From assembly GCA_963457665.1 (NCBI GenBank), contig OY735209.1, forward strand, positions 4,457,081 through 4,521,080: a stretch of DNA of 64,000 bases. The letters are read 5' to 3'. Under the pieces are notes generated by a model. The model was not told where the DNA came from. It was given only the letters and a program-made list of their open reading frames with translations, and did not search any database. Position 1 is the first letter of the stretch. Every line of letters starts with the position of its first letter. The translations under genes were made by a program, and so were the position numbers. Below, piece after piece: positions 25,769 through 38,089 of the stretch. The stretch is from Thysanoteuthis rhombus (Eukaryota > Mollusca > Cephalopoda > Oegopsida > Thysanoteuthidae).

Positions 25769-26832
25769 AAGATCCAGTTGAAAGAATATTTCCTGAAATT
25801 TGATATATTTGAATGGATCTTCATCTCCCTTGATTTTTTTTCTCCCTGTAAACAACAGCAACAATCCTCACCTAATTTGAATTGACCATCATTTTCTTGG
25901 TGACTTCTTCTAAATAACAACAACAATCCTCGCCTAATGTGAATTGATCATTTTCTTGGTGGCTTGGAATGAAGCAAACATGGAAAACTAGCCTGAAGAG
26001 ATGTTGTGGATGTAAATCATCTAATTGTTCAATTTCAAAAAGAAACTTGAGAACTCTAACTGGTGAGAAAACAACAACATGAACAATTCTCACTTAATTG
26101 AATAATCATTTTCTCAGTGACTTAAAATGAAACAAATATGGAAAACTAGTTGGGAAAAATTGGTCAGTTTTAAAAAAGAAACGGGAAGGAAATATTTTGA
26201 ACTGTTGATTTTTCTTTTCATGAAGTTGAATTGATGGTAAAGGTTATTAGGAAGAAAAGATTCTTGTGAAATATGTCATTTCAATATATTTGTTGGCTCT
26301 TCCATTTTTGTCATTTTATAGAACATATTCCAACACATGCTGAAGAGAAATCATGCGTGTGTGGATCTTCTTTTACGTAATTTTAAGGCAACAACACACT
26401 GGAGATAAATCATATATGAACTTTCCTGATTAAGTTTGTGGTTAGGTTCTTCAAAACCATAATTTCAACTGAAACTAAATTATAAAGTGATTCAATTTTG
26501 CCATAGACACAAATGTAGAATTTTATTTTCTGATTTATTGTAGTGTAGGAATTTAGCAACCAACTTATGTGTAGTCAGAAAAGTCACTTCCACCTACAAT
26601 ATTTCATACCTTTGTATATTCATTTCTTTTCCTTCAAAGACATTATTACAAAACAATGTTGAATGAAACAACATTATTTGGAGAGTTCCTGTATTGTCAA
26701 GTTGATGACTTTCTCTTTCAATGAAATCAACTTTTAGGCAATATATGTAATCGTAAATTGGAGAAAAATCTCTTTTGGGGAATATTTGGTGAATGTGAAT
26801 GTTTCATCAGTTATTCTTATGCAGCCTCAAGA
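25769..26832 (+). pseudogene. Relic leaders and fingers upstream of gene C
   Basis: This exon part holds at least two decayed copies of the family leader: ATG at 25980 and at 26138, each reading Met-Glu-Asn then TAG. The first is followed by KSSNCSISKRNLRTLTGEK-like sequence in another frame. A block CCTAATTTGAATTGA..CATTTTCTTGGTG is present three times (25865, 25925, 26085), so the leader region itself was duplicated in tandem. Relic fingers follow near 26320-26410 and 26640-26760. It may serve as 5' UTR. Confidence 0.65.
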
Positions 26833-28029
26833 ATGGAAAAATGCCCCAAAGAAAATTTATCTGTTGAAACTTGTGAATATAAATTAGCAAATAGTTCTAC
26901 TTCTAAAAATCAGTTAAAATCCTATACTAGAGTGAAACCATATTCCTCTGCTGAAGTATATGGCTCTTCATTTTCAGAGAATTCACTCCTGTATCGGCAT
27001 ATGGAAATACCCCCTGGAGCGAAACAATATTCTTGTGAAGTGTGTGGCTCTTCTTTTTCATGGAAGTCACATTTGGCTGGGCATATGAGGAAACACACTG
27101 GAGAGAAACCATATTCCTGTAAAGTGTGTAGCTCTTCATTTACAGAGAAATCAACTTTGGTGGTTCATATGCGAATACACACTGGAGAAAAGCCATATTC
27201 TTGTGAAGTGTGTGGCTCTTCCTTTTCAAAGAAGTCAAGTTTGAGCCGACATGTTCAAACACATACAGGCGAGAAACCATATTCTTGTGAAGTATGTGGC
27301 TGCTCCTTTTCTGAGAATTCACATTTGAACAGACATATGCGAACACACACTGGAGAGAAGCCATATTTGTGTGAAGTGTGTGGCTCCTCCTTTTCAGAAA
27401 ATTCACATTTGAACAGACATATGCGAACACACACTGGAGAGAAAACATATTCTTGTGAAGTGTGTGGCTCTCCTTTTTTTCTAAAGTCACATTTTGTGGC
27501 ACACATGCGAACACACATTGGAGAGAAACCTTATTCTTGTGAGGTATGTGGCTCTTCCTTTTCAAAGAAATCGCATTTGAGCCAACATGTGCGAACACAC
27601 ACAGGAGAAAAGCCATACTCTTGTGAAGTGTGCACCTCATCCTTTGCACGGAAATCACATTTAGTTGGGCATATGCGAACACATACTGGAGAGAAGCCAT
27701 ATTCTTGCAAAGTATGTAACTTTTCCTTCAAACACAATTCACACTTGAGGCGACATATAAAAACACACACTGGAGAGAAACCTTACATGTGTGAAGTATG
27801 TGGATCATCTTTTCCACGAAAATCAAGTTTAGGGCAACATTTAGAAACACACACTGGTAAGAAACCATACATTTGTAAAATATGTGGCTCTTCCTTTTCG
27901 ATGAATTCAACTTTGAAGAGGCATATGCGAACACATACTGGAGAGAAACCATATTCCTGTCAAGTGTGTGATGCTTCATTTTCACAGAAGTCAAGTTTGA
28001 ATCGTCATATGCAATCACACACCGGATAG
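26833..28029 (+). CDS. C2H2 zinc-finger protein C, 12 intact fingers (CGSSF subfamily)
   Basis: I chose the ATG at 26833, 25 codons inside the longest open frame (which starts at 26758), because MEKCPKE matches the leader of E, F and B. The leader (residues 1-39) has lost a cysteine and histidines of its first finger; one further degenerate finger follows (AEVYGSSFSENSLLYRH). Then come 12 intact 28-residue C2H2 fingers with the core CEVCGSSFS and TGEKPY linkers. The family role is nuclear sequence-specific DNA binding; the target is unknown. Fingers 4 and 5 share the helix SENSHLNRH, a recent duplication. The array ends at a TAG replacing the GAG of a linker (HTG*K), and a relic finger follows to about 28110. 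No other domain is present. A first exon and TATA box are proposed at 22859-22965. Confidence 0.9.
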   Translation: MEKCPKENLSVETCEYKLANSSTSKNQLKSYTRVKPYSSAEVYGSSFSENSLLYRHMEIPPGAKQYSCEVCGSSFSWKSHLAGHMRKHTGEKPYSCKVCSSSFTEKSTLVVHMRIHTGEKPYSCEVCGSSFSKKSSLSRHVQTHTGEKPYSCEVCGCSFSENSHLNRHMRTHTGEKPYLCEVCGSSFSENSHLNRHMRTHTGEKTYSCEVCGSPFFLKSHFVAHMRTHIGEKPYSCEVCGSSFSKKSHLSQHVRTHTGEKPYSCEVCTSSFARKSHLVGHMRTHTGEKPYSCKVCNFSFKHNSHLRRHIKTHTGEKPYMCEVCGSSFPRKSSLGQHLETHTGKKPYICKICGSSFSMNSTLKRHMRTHTGEKPYSCQVCDASFSQKSSLNRHMQSHTG

Positions 28030-28110
28030 AAATGATTTTCATTCATAGTATGTCGATCTACCATTTCATATAAGTTAACTTTTGTAAAACATAAACACTC
28101 ACTCGAAAGC
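28030..28110 (+). pseudogene. Relic finger after gene C
   Basis: Directly after the stop, sequence in the same frame (after a second stop) reads FSFIVCRSTISYKLTFVKH, a decayed C2H2 finger. It probably forms the start of the 3' UTR. Confidence 0.6.
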
Positions 28111-28189
28111 AACCTTACTTTTTCAAATTTCATCTTTAAGTAATTCATGTAGAACAATACTTACCTCACTAAGCATTGAATGAATAATA

Positions 28190-28375
28190 TCTGAAAAATA
28201 TATTAACTCAATTCCTACCAATATGTACATCTGTAAACATCCAATATTATCCTCTCCTACTGGAAGCTTATGTACTGTAGGGAGCCATTGTAGCTCATCT
28301 CTGATTGGCTTTTTGCGCTGACTTAACAAATGTTATGTAAATAAGACATTAGTCCAGCCTTATATGTTCACACAT
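28190..28375 (+). repeat. Direct repeat of about 185 bases, copy 1
   Basis: Matches 28873-29055: both share TCAATTYCTWCCA, GTAGGGAGC/GGAAGGAAGCAA, TCTGATTGGYTTT and GACATYAGTCCAGCCTTATA in order. The ATTGG and CTTATAT words recall a CCAAT box and TATA box, so a promoter-bearing repeat such as a solo LTR is conceivable, but no LTR ends were found. Confidence 0.65.
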
Positions 28376-28872
28376 TCCCCTTTTCTCTCAAGCCAAACCA
28401 AATATCAACAACCCTAAATACTGCACAGAATATCATAATTATGATTCATAAGTTCTCTTATCCCTCGTTCCTCAACGAAACAAGACATCAAAGTACTTAA
28501 TTGTCTGAAATCAAATTCTAAATAATAACTCCTTCACTTAATTTCTTGATTATTCAATTGGACATACTTAATTAATTGGCAGAATTAGCAATGTCTACCC
28601 CCAGGAAAAAATGCACTTTAAACATGTTCTATAATATCTAGCTTTTATCTTCACACTTCAAGTGAGCGTCTCTTTATCAAACATTCATTTTCTCTGAAGT
28701 ACCTTCCACTTGCTTCTTAGTGAAATCTCCACTAACATTTCAATTTCTCTTTGAACAACTATATCAACTCTCATAGTTCACTTTTCTCTCAGACAATTCA
28801 TATATAACATGACCAGGTTTCCGGTAAACTCAATTATATTTTTTCATCCTCCAACTACACTTTGCTACCTTG
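28376..28872. other. Spacer between two direct repeats
   Basis: AT-rich sequence with no recognised gene or element. Confidence 0.45.
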
Positions 28873-29055
28873 AAAAAATATATGAGCTCAATTTCTTCCA
28901 GTATGAATACCTTCGGGCATCTAATAGTGCCTTCCCCAAGCAGAGGTTTATATACGGAAGGAAGCAACTCTAGCTTATTTCTGATTGGTTTTCAGTGCTA
29001 ACTTTACAAATGTTAATTAAATTAGACATCAGTCCAGCCTTATATAATCACAATA
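28873..29055 (+). repeat. Direct repeat of about 185 bases, copy 2
   Basis: Second copy of the block at 28190-28375, same orientation, about 683 bases downstream and clearly diverged. Confidence 0.65.
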
Positions 29056-31899
29056 CCATATTCTTAGACTGAATGTGACAATCACCAGAGTTTGTGTGGG
29101 TCTCAGTCGTTTTGCTGAATGCTGTATCACTAACACACAATCAGCCGACAAAACTTTCGCTGTGCAGCTAATTCAAAGATAACCTTTTTCACAAAGTGAT
29201 GTTTTGTCAACTTGGATTTTGAAATTTTGTGGTGGTCAAACCATAAAAGACCAAATCCATCAAAAATATGTCAGGATTTTGCCAAAATGATTTTTAAATT
29301 TTTAAGCTTCATTTAAAAACATCTAAATTCATTTCCAGTAGCTAAAATCAATATTAACATCTGAAAATCCAACCAAAATTATATGAATTTAGATGTAAAA
29401 CATCTTAGCTTCAAATTTGAAATACAGCACACTCCTCTGCCTTACCATTTCATAATTTTCAGTATATTTTAAGTTTTTTGTAAATCCAGTCATCAATTAA
29501 TAATTGAATTAATTAGTTTTTGGAGACCTACTTGATTTTTGAAATATTTCTCATTAAACATTCTTAACATAAGTTTAATTTTTCTGTTGACAAGAGAGAG
29601 ACACATCCTCTGAATAAATTATTTGTTGTTTTTGACAAAATAACAAATAAGCTTGATTAATCTGTTTATATAACTTATAGGAACGATAAGAGAACTTCTC
29701 TTGACAGAAAATCAGCATCTGATGAGAAAAATCTTTGTATGTTTATGTATGATGCCAATAATGTAAGTAAATGGAAAATATTACTACTTCAAAACAACAT
29801 GATATTCTATTCATTAAATATCGAAAATATGCTTTTTATTTCTTAAGACTAAAATTTGGACAAAAAGTTAAACTAAGAAAAGACTGAAGAACTATTTTTT
29901 TTTTTCCTCAATTCTAATTACTTTATATAGAGTTGATGTCTGTTGGATTTTTTTCTCTGATCATCGGCAAAAATTGATTTTATGTTTTTTATGACCCTGT
30001 TTGTGTTCTTCCAATGTTGAGATGTAAAATAAAATTATTTTTTAAGAAAATTCACTGCTTTTTTTTCATTCATGTTTCTTAAACTCTAAATAATGTGAAG
30101 TATTCATTGACATCAATTAGTGAGAAGCCAAGTGGGTGACACATCATTTCATCAAAAAGGTTGAATAGGCTGCATGGCAACAGTGTTATCAACTGTGTCG
30201 TCATATAACATTTGATGAAATGACTGGATGTGGTTCGTGTGTGCATGTATTAAGTTAAGCTTATGATCGGTCGCATATTGGGTTTGATCAAATCGCTTCG
30301 GTGAAATTTTAGGCTAAAACTTAAAAGTAAATTCTCACAATAATGTGTTTGTATTATTCATACAAATAAATTTCATTGGGTATTGTTATAACTCATAAGA
30401 CAATACAGGTAACTCATACTATTTTTTGATCTACGTCCCTGTTTTGGACAGTTGACCTCCAGACAATTTTGTGCGGAAATTTGTGCCAAGATCACCATCT
30501 GTGATATGCCATGATTTTTGGTAAATCCAGCTAGTTTGAATTCTGCCTGCCCAAGACTGGACATGACCACAGCGTCCCCTAAACTACTACCATGTCTGGA
30601 AACAATAGTCTATTACTACTAAAAACTAACTACCCCTCTAACCTATTTCTCTCCTGTTTTTCCTTGAATGAAGCACTAAAGCTTCTAATTAGCAACAGAC
30701 AACTGGAATGGACTCACAAACCCGCAAGCATTTACCCTTAAGAAAAATATGTAGGTATGTCTTCCTAATATTTATTTTAGGCTTGGCTTGATTTGACTTC
30801 CTCGAAGTTCAAGTCATTAAAGGAAATATATATATATTCAAAATCCCTGCCAAAAGCTTAGCTGAAAAACTTACTTGCCTTCTCCTGTTTACAAATTTAA
30901 TGTTATTTATCGTATTTTGTTTTCTTAGTGAAAACGTATTCTCTGAGATTACATTGTTATTATTGTTTTAATAACTTAATTGATGTTTCTCAAAAGCTTC
31001 ATCCAATTTAGTGAATAGTTTCAGTTTACTTTAATGATTTTTCATTGTCACCTGGACTCTTTGCCAAATATCATTTTCCTGACAAAATTTATAAGCACTG
31101 AAAATAAGAAATTTATGAGAATGATAATCGAAAAAAAATATATAAAAACCAATTCAAGAAGTTGAGAGATGACGTAGGAAGAATTTGTCCAGCTCTGAAA
31201 TATCATTTTCCAAAAATGCCTGACCTTTTTTTTGACCCCACATCAACAAAAGTAGGGACTATGTCAGTTTTAAAATGTCATTTTTTTCTTTTAAGGCTTT
31301 TTAGGCTTTTTCTTCCTAATAAAGCCTGGAAAAACTTGACAATGAGAATTTTAAAATTTTGTCTTTCTGAAATAAGGTGTTGATTGGTAAAAGAAGACTA
31401 AAATTTGTAAATAACATGAAATTCACTTCCAATCAACATATTTTAAGTTTATTTTTTATATCATTATTATTGTTTTAGTGGTTTTCAATGTATAGAAAGA
31501 TAAATAGATATTAAGAAAAAGGTTTGACCAACTGGTGCTAGATATACACCATGTAATGTTCTGACTTACTAACAGACCTAGGAACAGAGCTTGTTTGAAA
31601 CCTTGGGACTCCTTGTATTAGTACCAAAAATTACCCACCAAAATTTGACTGAACCATTTTTTGTGAAACTATACAATCTCTTTGCTACGGAAACCAACAG
31701 CAATTACTGCTCCCTCCTCACATACTCTAGGACCTAGCTGTAAATAACAACTTCCAATATAGATTCTCCATCACTAAACTATTTAGCAAAAAATCTTTCA
31801 ACTTGAAAAAAGATCAATGCCTCTTTTCTGTAATAATAATTTTTATCATTACAATATATAATTGAATAACCTTACCCAATCAAAGATGTCCATCTTTTT
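29056..31899. other. Intergenic DNA with a short inverted repeat
   Basis: No gene was recognised. The only clear structure is a 13-base perfect inverted repeat, TCATTTCATCAAA at 30144-30156 and TTTGATGAAATGA at 30211-30223, which could be a short MITE. Confidence 0.45.
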
Positions 31900-32150
31900 T
31901 CATATGCATTTTTATATGCAAGTTCCAGCACTCCTGGCCATATTGTTTTGTCTAGAGACTTGGAAATGGGCACTAGCACTCCACTAGACCCCTTCTAAAA
32001 ACACTTTTTTGATTTTAGGGGAAAAAATCTTTTTTGTCCTTTTGGGGCCTCATTCTGGTGGTTCTATTAATAATTCTATTTTAGATGTTTTGCAGTGGAA
32101 AATGTCAGCAATGTCATAAATAGAATTTACTCTGACCATATTCATTCTTG
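31900..32150 (-). repeat. Dispersed repeat family R, copy 2
   Basis: The reverse complement matches 6150-6790 in order: a CAGAGTAAATTCTATTTATGACA-like block, then AGTGGAGTGCTAGTG, then TTTCCAAGTCTCTAGACAAAA, then ATATGGCCAGGAGTGCTGGA. Confidence 0.7.
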
Positions 32151-35100
32151 AATGGATAATTTTTTTTACATGGCTTCTAATTTTGAAGTTACAGTCATTC
32201 AATCATTGACAGTAATGACGAGTTTTTACTTATATTTCATTCCTTCCAATAGAGTGGAAGAAAATTAATGTAAGAAAAATTCAGTAGTTGTTGTTAAATA
32301 ATCTGGAGTTTTTCAACTTCTTTGAAAGCTGTTGGCTTTAGTTTTGAGGAGAGTCATTAACAATCAGTTTTAATTGATGGTTGACCATAGTTAGAGAGAA
32401 AAAGACAAACATTTCCTTCTAGAAGAGAAAGCTGTTGGAAACTGAGGAAGGAGACAGTCTATATCAACATGTCAACTGAATGTATAAGTCAGACGAGTGC
32501 AGAGTTCAACCTGATGTGGCTTCCACTACTCAACAGAGACAAGATATGGAAATCCACACATAACAAGGGAAGAAAAAGAAATCAATATTAGCTGAATCCA
32601 ACATCGCATTGTGGCTACCATTGGATTATTCTGTTTACTCTCATTAAATTTAGATGATAAACCTAAAGAAGGCCGTAGAACATATTGGGTGAAACGCCAT
32701 GTTAATTATGCAAATAACAAGAAGGAAATCAATGGTCCAAAAACCTCTTTGAATGTTATTTATGTTTCATAATGTAGAGAGATCTTCCTATTTTGAGGAA
32801 GACATTGTTATTTAATTCACTTGAAATAGTAGCAGGAATTTCATATCAAGTTTTCTAAAAAAGAAACTTATGAACATTTTGTCATAAAAATTTTTCAAAT
32901 GATTTATGGTACTTCATCTAAAAAAATTTTTTCAAAGTAAAAATGTATTTTTTAAAAAACTTTTCATAATAGCAACTTCCTCACAAGAAATTATTATAAT
33001 ATCTTCTTTATACACTAATAAATTGTCTCTGTTAAATTGCATTTCTCACTCATTTTCTTTCACACGTGAATTGTCACATTGTTGATTATCTCTTTTACTA
33101 CAATACCAGAGAGAAAGAGAAGTCGAAGTAATCTCTTTCACTTAGCAGAGTTTATACTTTCTCCACCACCTTATGCTTCTGCTTGATCGACAGAAAGATC
33201 ATCAGCATCATAGTATAGTAACTGGATTGCTTGAAAATTACTACTACAATTACCTCTCTACATTTAGAAATGAACAAACTTATATCAGTTCATGTTGGGA
33301 TTTACAATGGGTCAGACTTGAACCGATAAACCGTGTTATAAATTAAATAATCACATGATATATGGTTTATATAGTTATATCGTCAATCATGTTCAGGGTA
33401 TGTACTTTCCAATATTAATACAGTATTGAACCTAACAAGCTAACAAAGACACCCTTCGCCATTTTAACGAGGGTTCACTTTGTCAGTTCCAATGCTGGTT
33501 CACTTTCTTAATGTTGAATACTTGATTCATGAAGTGATTATGTTTGCAATAATTAAAAATGTCTACAACTGTACAATACAAAAAGGCATCTTATTGATGA
33601 CTTTGAGTTAAAACATTTTGTATTCAATGTGAATTTGATTAAACTCAAGCAAATCCTGACATGACAGACACTGTATGATATCATGTGGAACGTCTTCAGC
33701 CTTACAGAAATGTGAACAAACCAATTCTGAAAATTTCTGGCACAACTTTTTTTTTAATAATTCAATGCAAAAAGAAGTTGGACTTTTCCCGCTCTCTGAG
33801 GTTCCATTGAGTATCACATTACAGATTTGGTGGTTACTTTAGGCAATCTATCCAGAAAAAATTGTGTCATCTGCAAAAGTATTTGTGTGAAAATAAAAGC
33901 TATTACCTTTTATCCCCTGACTTGGTTTACTGAAATAGCAGTGGGGAGTGAACACGCCTACCTTATGTGAATATGGTGGTAGTGCTATTATTGCTACTAT
34001 TAAAGTTTACATTGTGTTATTTTTAACCAAACTAAGTAATTAACTTTGTAACAATTGATTGCTTTTTTGTGATTGATTTTACGTATTTATAAATTCTGAG
34101 AAACACACCATAGAACCAATAAGAAATCTAAAAAGAATAAGGCAGGAGACAATTTTTTACTTGTATTAGACGAACAAAATTATGAATTTTTGTTTTTATG
34201 GTTGATTTTCAATACTTGAAATTATCTAGGTTTTTTTTATTTATAAAATTTCTTTTAATATTTTTTAAACCTTTAAAATTTGAGATACTTTCAAGAAATT
34301 TTAATTGTGCTTTTCCCTGAGTAGGCAATGGGGTCCAGACAACCTAGACCTCCCCCCCTCTTTTGATCCATGCCTGATATACAAACAAATGCAACCAAAA
34401 AAATGAAGCTCTTCTCAACTTCATTCACAGAGTTAAAATGTCATTTCTACACTTTTTATAGAACCATAGACATTAACTTTTGTCTCTGCTGTTTGCATCT
34501 AAAAATGTCAAAATGATAATGATGAGGATTTTCAGGCTCAAATCTTCCACATTTGAAAATTCAAATATTGTGAGTTCAATAAAACTTGCTGTAGTTTATC
34601 CATTAACTGTTTACTTTATCTGAGGATTCTGATAAAATCTTGGGAAATAATTTCTCCCTTCCAAGCAAATACCTAATACATTTTACGAAATCAATAGTTG
34701 ATTGGGGATCGTACTGGAAATATTTTTATATATTTTCAAAGATGATACCTTGAAAAATAAATTCTGTTAATCATCTGGAAAAGATTTCAGGTATCCTATA
34801 TTGAAAACTTCAAAACTGTAAGATAAAAATATTTATGCAATATTTGGAAACTTACTTTAGAATTATTCCAGAATAAAATAAAAAGAAGAAATGCTTTTCA
34901 TAGTTTTTCTCTCAACTAATCTCATAGAATGGGGGTTAAGTGCAGTGAGCCATATACTTACAAAGAAATGAAATTGCTTAGATGTTGTTAGTTGTGGTGG
35001 TTTGACACTATTTATCAAAGCTCAGACCAGATATTCCCACACTAGTTAAAAATCATCAACTTCAAGGTTCACATTAGTAGCAAAAATACATGTATGACTC

Positions 35101-35427
35101 TTTTAAGTAATTTATATCTTAACGAACCTTTTCAATTGCTTTACAGCCATTATCAATTTGAAAATGAGCACCCATCAGAAATTCATTGATATATTTACTA
35201 AAACACCTGGATATAAAGAGAACAGTTTGAGAAGAAAGAAAGAAAAATTTCAGCTTCATTTTCATAGTCATTTGTTGAAGACGGTTGATTCTAGCTTCTC
35301 TGACTAAAAGTACATCTCATTCTCTCTTTTGCATCAATTTGTCAAGAGTGAAATTTAGATGGAAAGATTTTTCAGCTCAATTCATCCTGGACAAGTAAAG
35401 CCACTAAGAATGTGTATGCTAGTAGAG
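32151..35427. other. Intergenic DNA, nothing recognised
   Basis: AT-rich DNA. A 69-codon ORF on the minus strand (33608-33817) has no recognisable family. At 34318-34375 a C-rich string (GGGGTCCAGACAACCTAGAC) echoes 55224-55245. Confidence 0.4.
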
Positions 35428-35800
35428 CACCAGTCGTTAAACTGTATTCCACTGAATCAAAGGTTTCCATAAGACCTTTCCAGGGGTTCTACGTAACAAA
35501 GCGAAATTTTTGCAAAGTACTAATATAATTCTTTATTACAAAATGATTTCTTCACAGCTTTAATATATCTTTATTTTATCCATTTTACATAAACAGTATT
35601 TTTTAAGGTAGGAAAAACAACTACTTTTTGATTTTTGAATAAAAGACATCTTGGTTACAATGTTACATGGATAATGTTCTGTAACTTATTGTTCATTTCT
35701 ATTGTCTATTTCTCTTCAGTAAGCTTTCCTATTTGGGTATTTTCTTTTTGGGTTTAAATTCATTTGGATGATTCCAAAAACAAGGCCTGAATCCATTAGT

Positions 35801-35834
<34 letters not shown>

Positions 35835-35923
35835 GAAGGGAGAGTTGTTTTTTGGAGGGTTTCCCCAAGAAAGTTTGGTTATTGAAAAGTGTTTCCTTGA
35901 ATTGTTGAAGTTTGAAAATCACT
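35428..35923. mobile_element. Non-autonomous hAT-like element
   Basis: The left end (CAGTCGTTAAACTGT) and the inverse of the right end (CAGTGATTTTCAAACTTC) resemble hAT terminal inverted repeats. Internal strings such as CCAGGGGTTCTACG and GGGTTTCCCCAAGAAAGTTTGG are typical of old non-autonomous hAT copies. Flanks share GTAGAG, as an imperfect 8-base target duplication. An (AT)n tract lies inside at 35807-35834. No transposase is present. Confidence 0.5.
35807..35834. repeat. (AT)n microsatellite
   Basis: About 14 AT units inside the hAT-like element. Confidence 0.95.
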
Positions 35924-38089
35924 GCTGTAGAGATATTTCTGGCAGAGGTTGTTCATAATCACTTAGTACTGATGCCCTTGGAAAAAGCATGAATCCAATT
36001 CACCTTGTACTATCTCATTGCCACATACTTTGAGAAAATGTCTGAAGATTGATGGAAATGAGAGAGCATGAGTGAGCCACTCTCCCATAACTACTTGTCC
36101 ATCATGTAGCAACAAAAGAGCTGTTATGACTATTGTCAACCTCAAAATAGATGAAAAAAACATTAAAGCAGTGGCAAAATTAAACAATTTTGTTTTACAA
36201 AATTTAATTGTGTACATGCCACTAGCAATAGCTACTTTGTGCAACTGCATTGACAATTTTTATTTATTTTATCTATACTTATAAAGACAAGTGTCCTCAA
36301 ATTTTTTGGTTTATTTATCTGTGAGTCACATGGAACCAAACTGCATCATAAAATTAACAACATAGATCTGGCATGATTTCAACCTGCATCCTGAGGGTTG
36401 ATAACAGCAAAGTAAGTCTAAGGAGTTTTCAATCATTTTGGTTGCATAGCTAAGTCACATGATCACTTGCCTTTCTGCATCAGAAATCTAGCATGTACGT
36501 GTTGCTGGTGAGGTGGGTGCTAAAAACCTATTTTGATCATCAGGACTTATTGAAGATTTGTTTGAATCAGGTTTCTGGAATTTAATATTTCTAAATTTGA
36601 AGAATTTTTAGAATGAGTGGGACGTAAAAAGATACAAAAACTGCACAGTTTAGCATTCTTGTAAATCATTTTCTACTCATTAAAATGAGAAGGCCAATTC
36701 ATCCTAACATGGGACAAGTTCATCCCTGTGTTACTAAGTCAGCTATGAGACTAACAGTGAGTTATCTTACAATAGTTTTGCCATTTATGGATATCACAAA
36801 TTCAGGCAAGAGAGTGACGTGTAGTTTAAATGAAGAATGTTTTCTTCAGATCTATTGAAATACTCTCGACACTGTTTTGACTTTAGGTGAATTTAAAAAA
36901 CATTTTTCAAATTCTATTCATAGAACTTTATTATTTTTTTTCTACTCCCAGAAGAGTTCTCCTATCAATACAAGCGGTATCTAGCTTTGGAAATGAAGAT
37001 AAACAGTCTGAAGTAAGTATAGTTTTGAAATAGGGACTAATGATTTTTTTATCTGATTTAAGAAGTTTCAGGGATTTAAAGTACGTAAATTAAGTAAGTC
37101 TCCTACTTTTGATTATCTGAACGAAATATCATGGGATGATGAATGTTTATGATTGAAGTCATGACAATCCCCCCCCTCATATCTGTAAGTATAATTTGAT
37201 ACAAAAAATGAATTCAAATTTAAATGGGAAATGGAAGGTTTGTTAGTTTTTCTAATTTCCAAATCAAACAAAAAGTAGATGAATAGCATTTTCTGGTGTT
37301 AAAGTATATTAAAGAAAATGTATTCTTTCCAGAAAATTTTTACTCTTTTATCAAAATTTTAATTCAATCAAAACAAGGATGAGATGTAGAATTCTGACCC
37401 CTTCAACTACATTGGAATATCGTGAAGAAATAGTAGAACAAAATTTTAAAAAAATAATGATCAAAACAACGATCGCGTAATTAAATAAATCACTTCTTGT
37501 GAAGATGGAAAAATTAATCTTTCAGTTGGATCAAATTTGGTCCTTGAAACCGGTATTTTGCCAAAAAAGGGATATTTCTAAAAAATGAGTCTGTTGTTCA
37601 TTCATTGTTTGTGTGTATGATTCAACTCTTCATTCTAAAGGAATCATAAGTAATTCAAGGAGAATAACTTGTAACTTGCACCAGTTTTTATTCCCAATTT
37701 TCTTCAATTCAATACACGAGTGTTCCATATTTTTTATTCTATTCATTGAAGAATTTCACTGCAGTTGCACGCAGTTTATGAATTTAAGAGTTGAAGAGAT
37801 TCAAAATATAAAATCAATCAAAATATCAACAGTGTGTACTTGGATTTACTTCCTTTTTTTCCTCATTATTTTTTATTTTATTGGGTCACCCAAAATATTT
37901 GTTATTTTTGCTCTAAGGTAGCAATAGTAGCATTAAGTGTCAATAGGTGAATCATAATTATCATCCCGCTACTACAACTAGAAATGCTACAGCTGCTTCA
38001 TTTAGGATTTCTCCAAAATATGGATGTAAGGATGGTGGATGCATGCTTGAACTTATGGTTCTTGTTTTTGAACTGGAACTATTTGAAAA
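35924..38089. other. Intergenic DNA 3' of pseudogene D
   Basis: No gene was recognised. Positions 38005-38070 carry a block related to 47270-47330 (GGATGGTGGATGCATG..TGAACTTATGGTT). Confidence 0.45.
38005..38070 (+). repeat. Dispersed short repeat, copy 1
   Basis: Shares about 45 bases with 47280-47325: GAYGGTGGAYGCAT, then TTGAACTTATGGTT and TTGTTTT. Class unknown. Confidence 0.5.

Noticed and set aside
26758-26832. Upstream ATG as the start of gene C
   Set aside because: The first 25 codons have no counterpart in E, F or B, while the ATG at 26833 begins the shared leader; the stretch also overlaps relic finger sequence.
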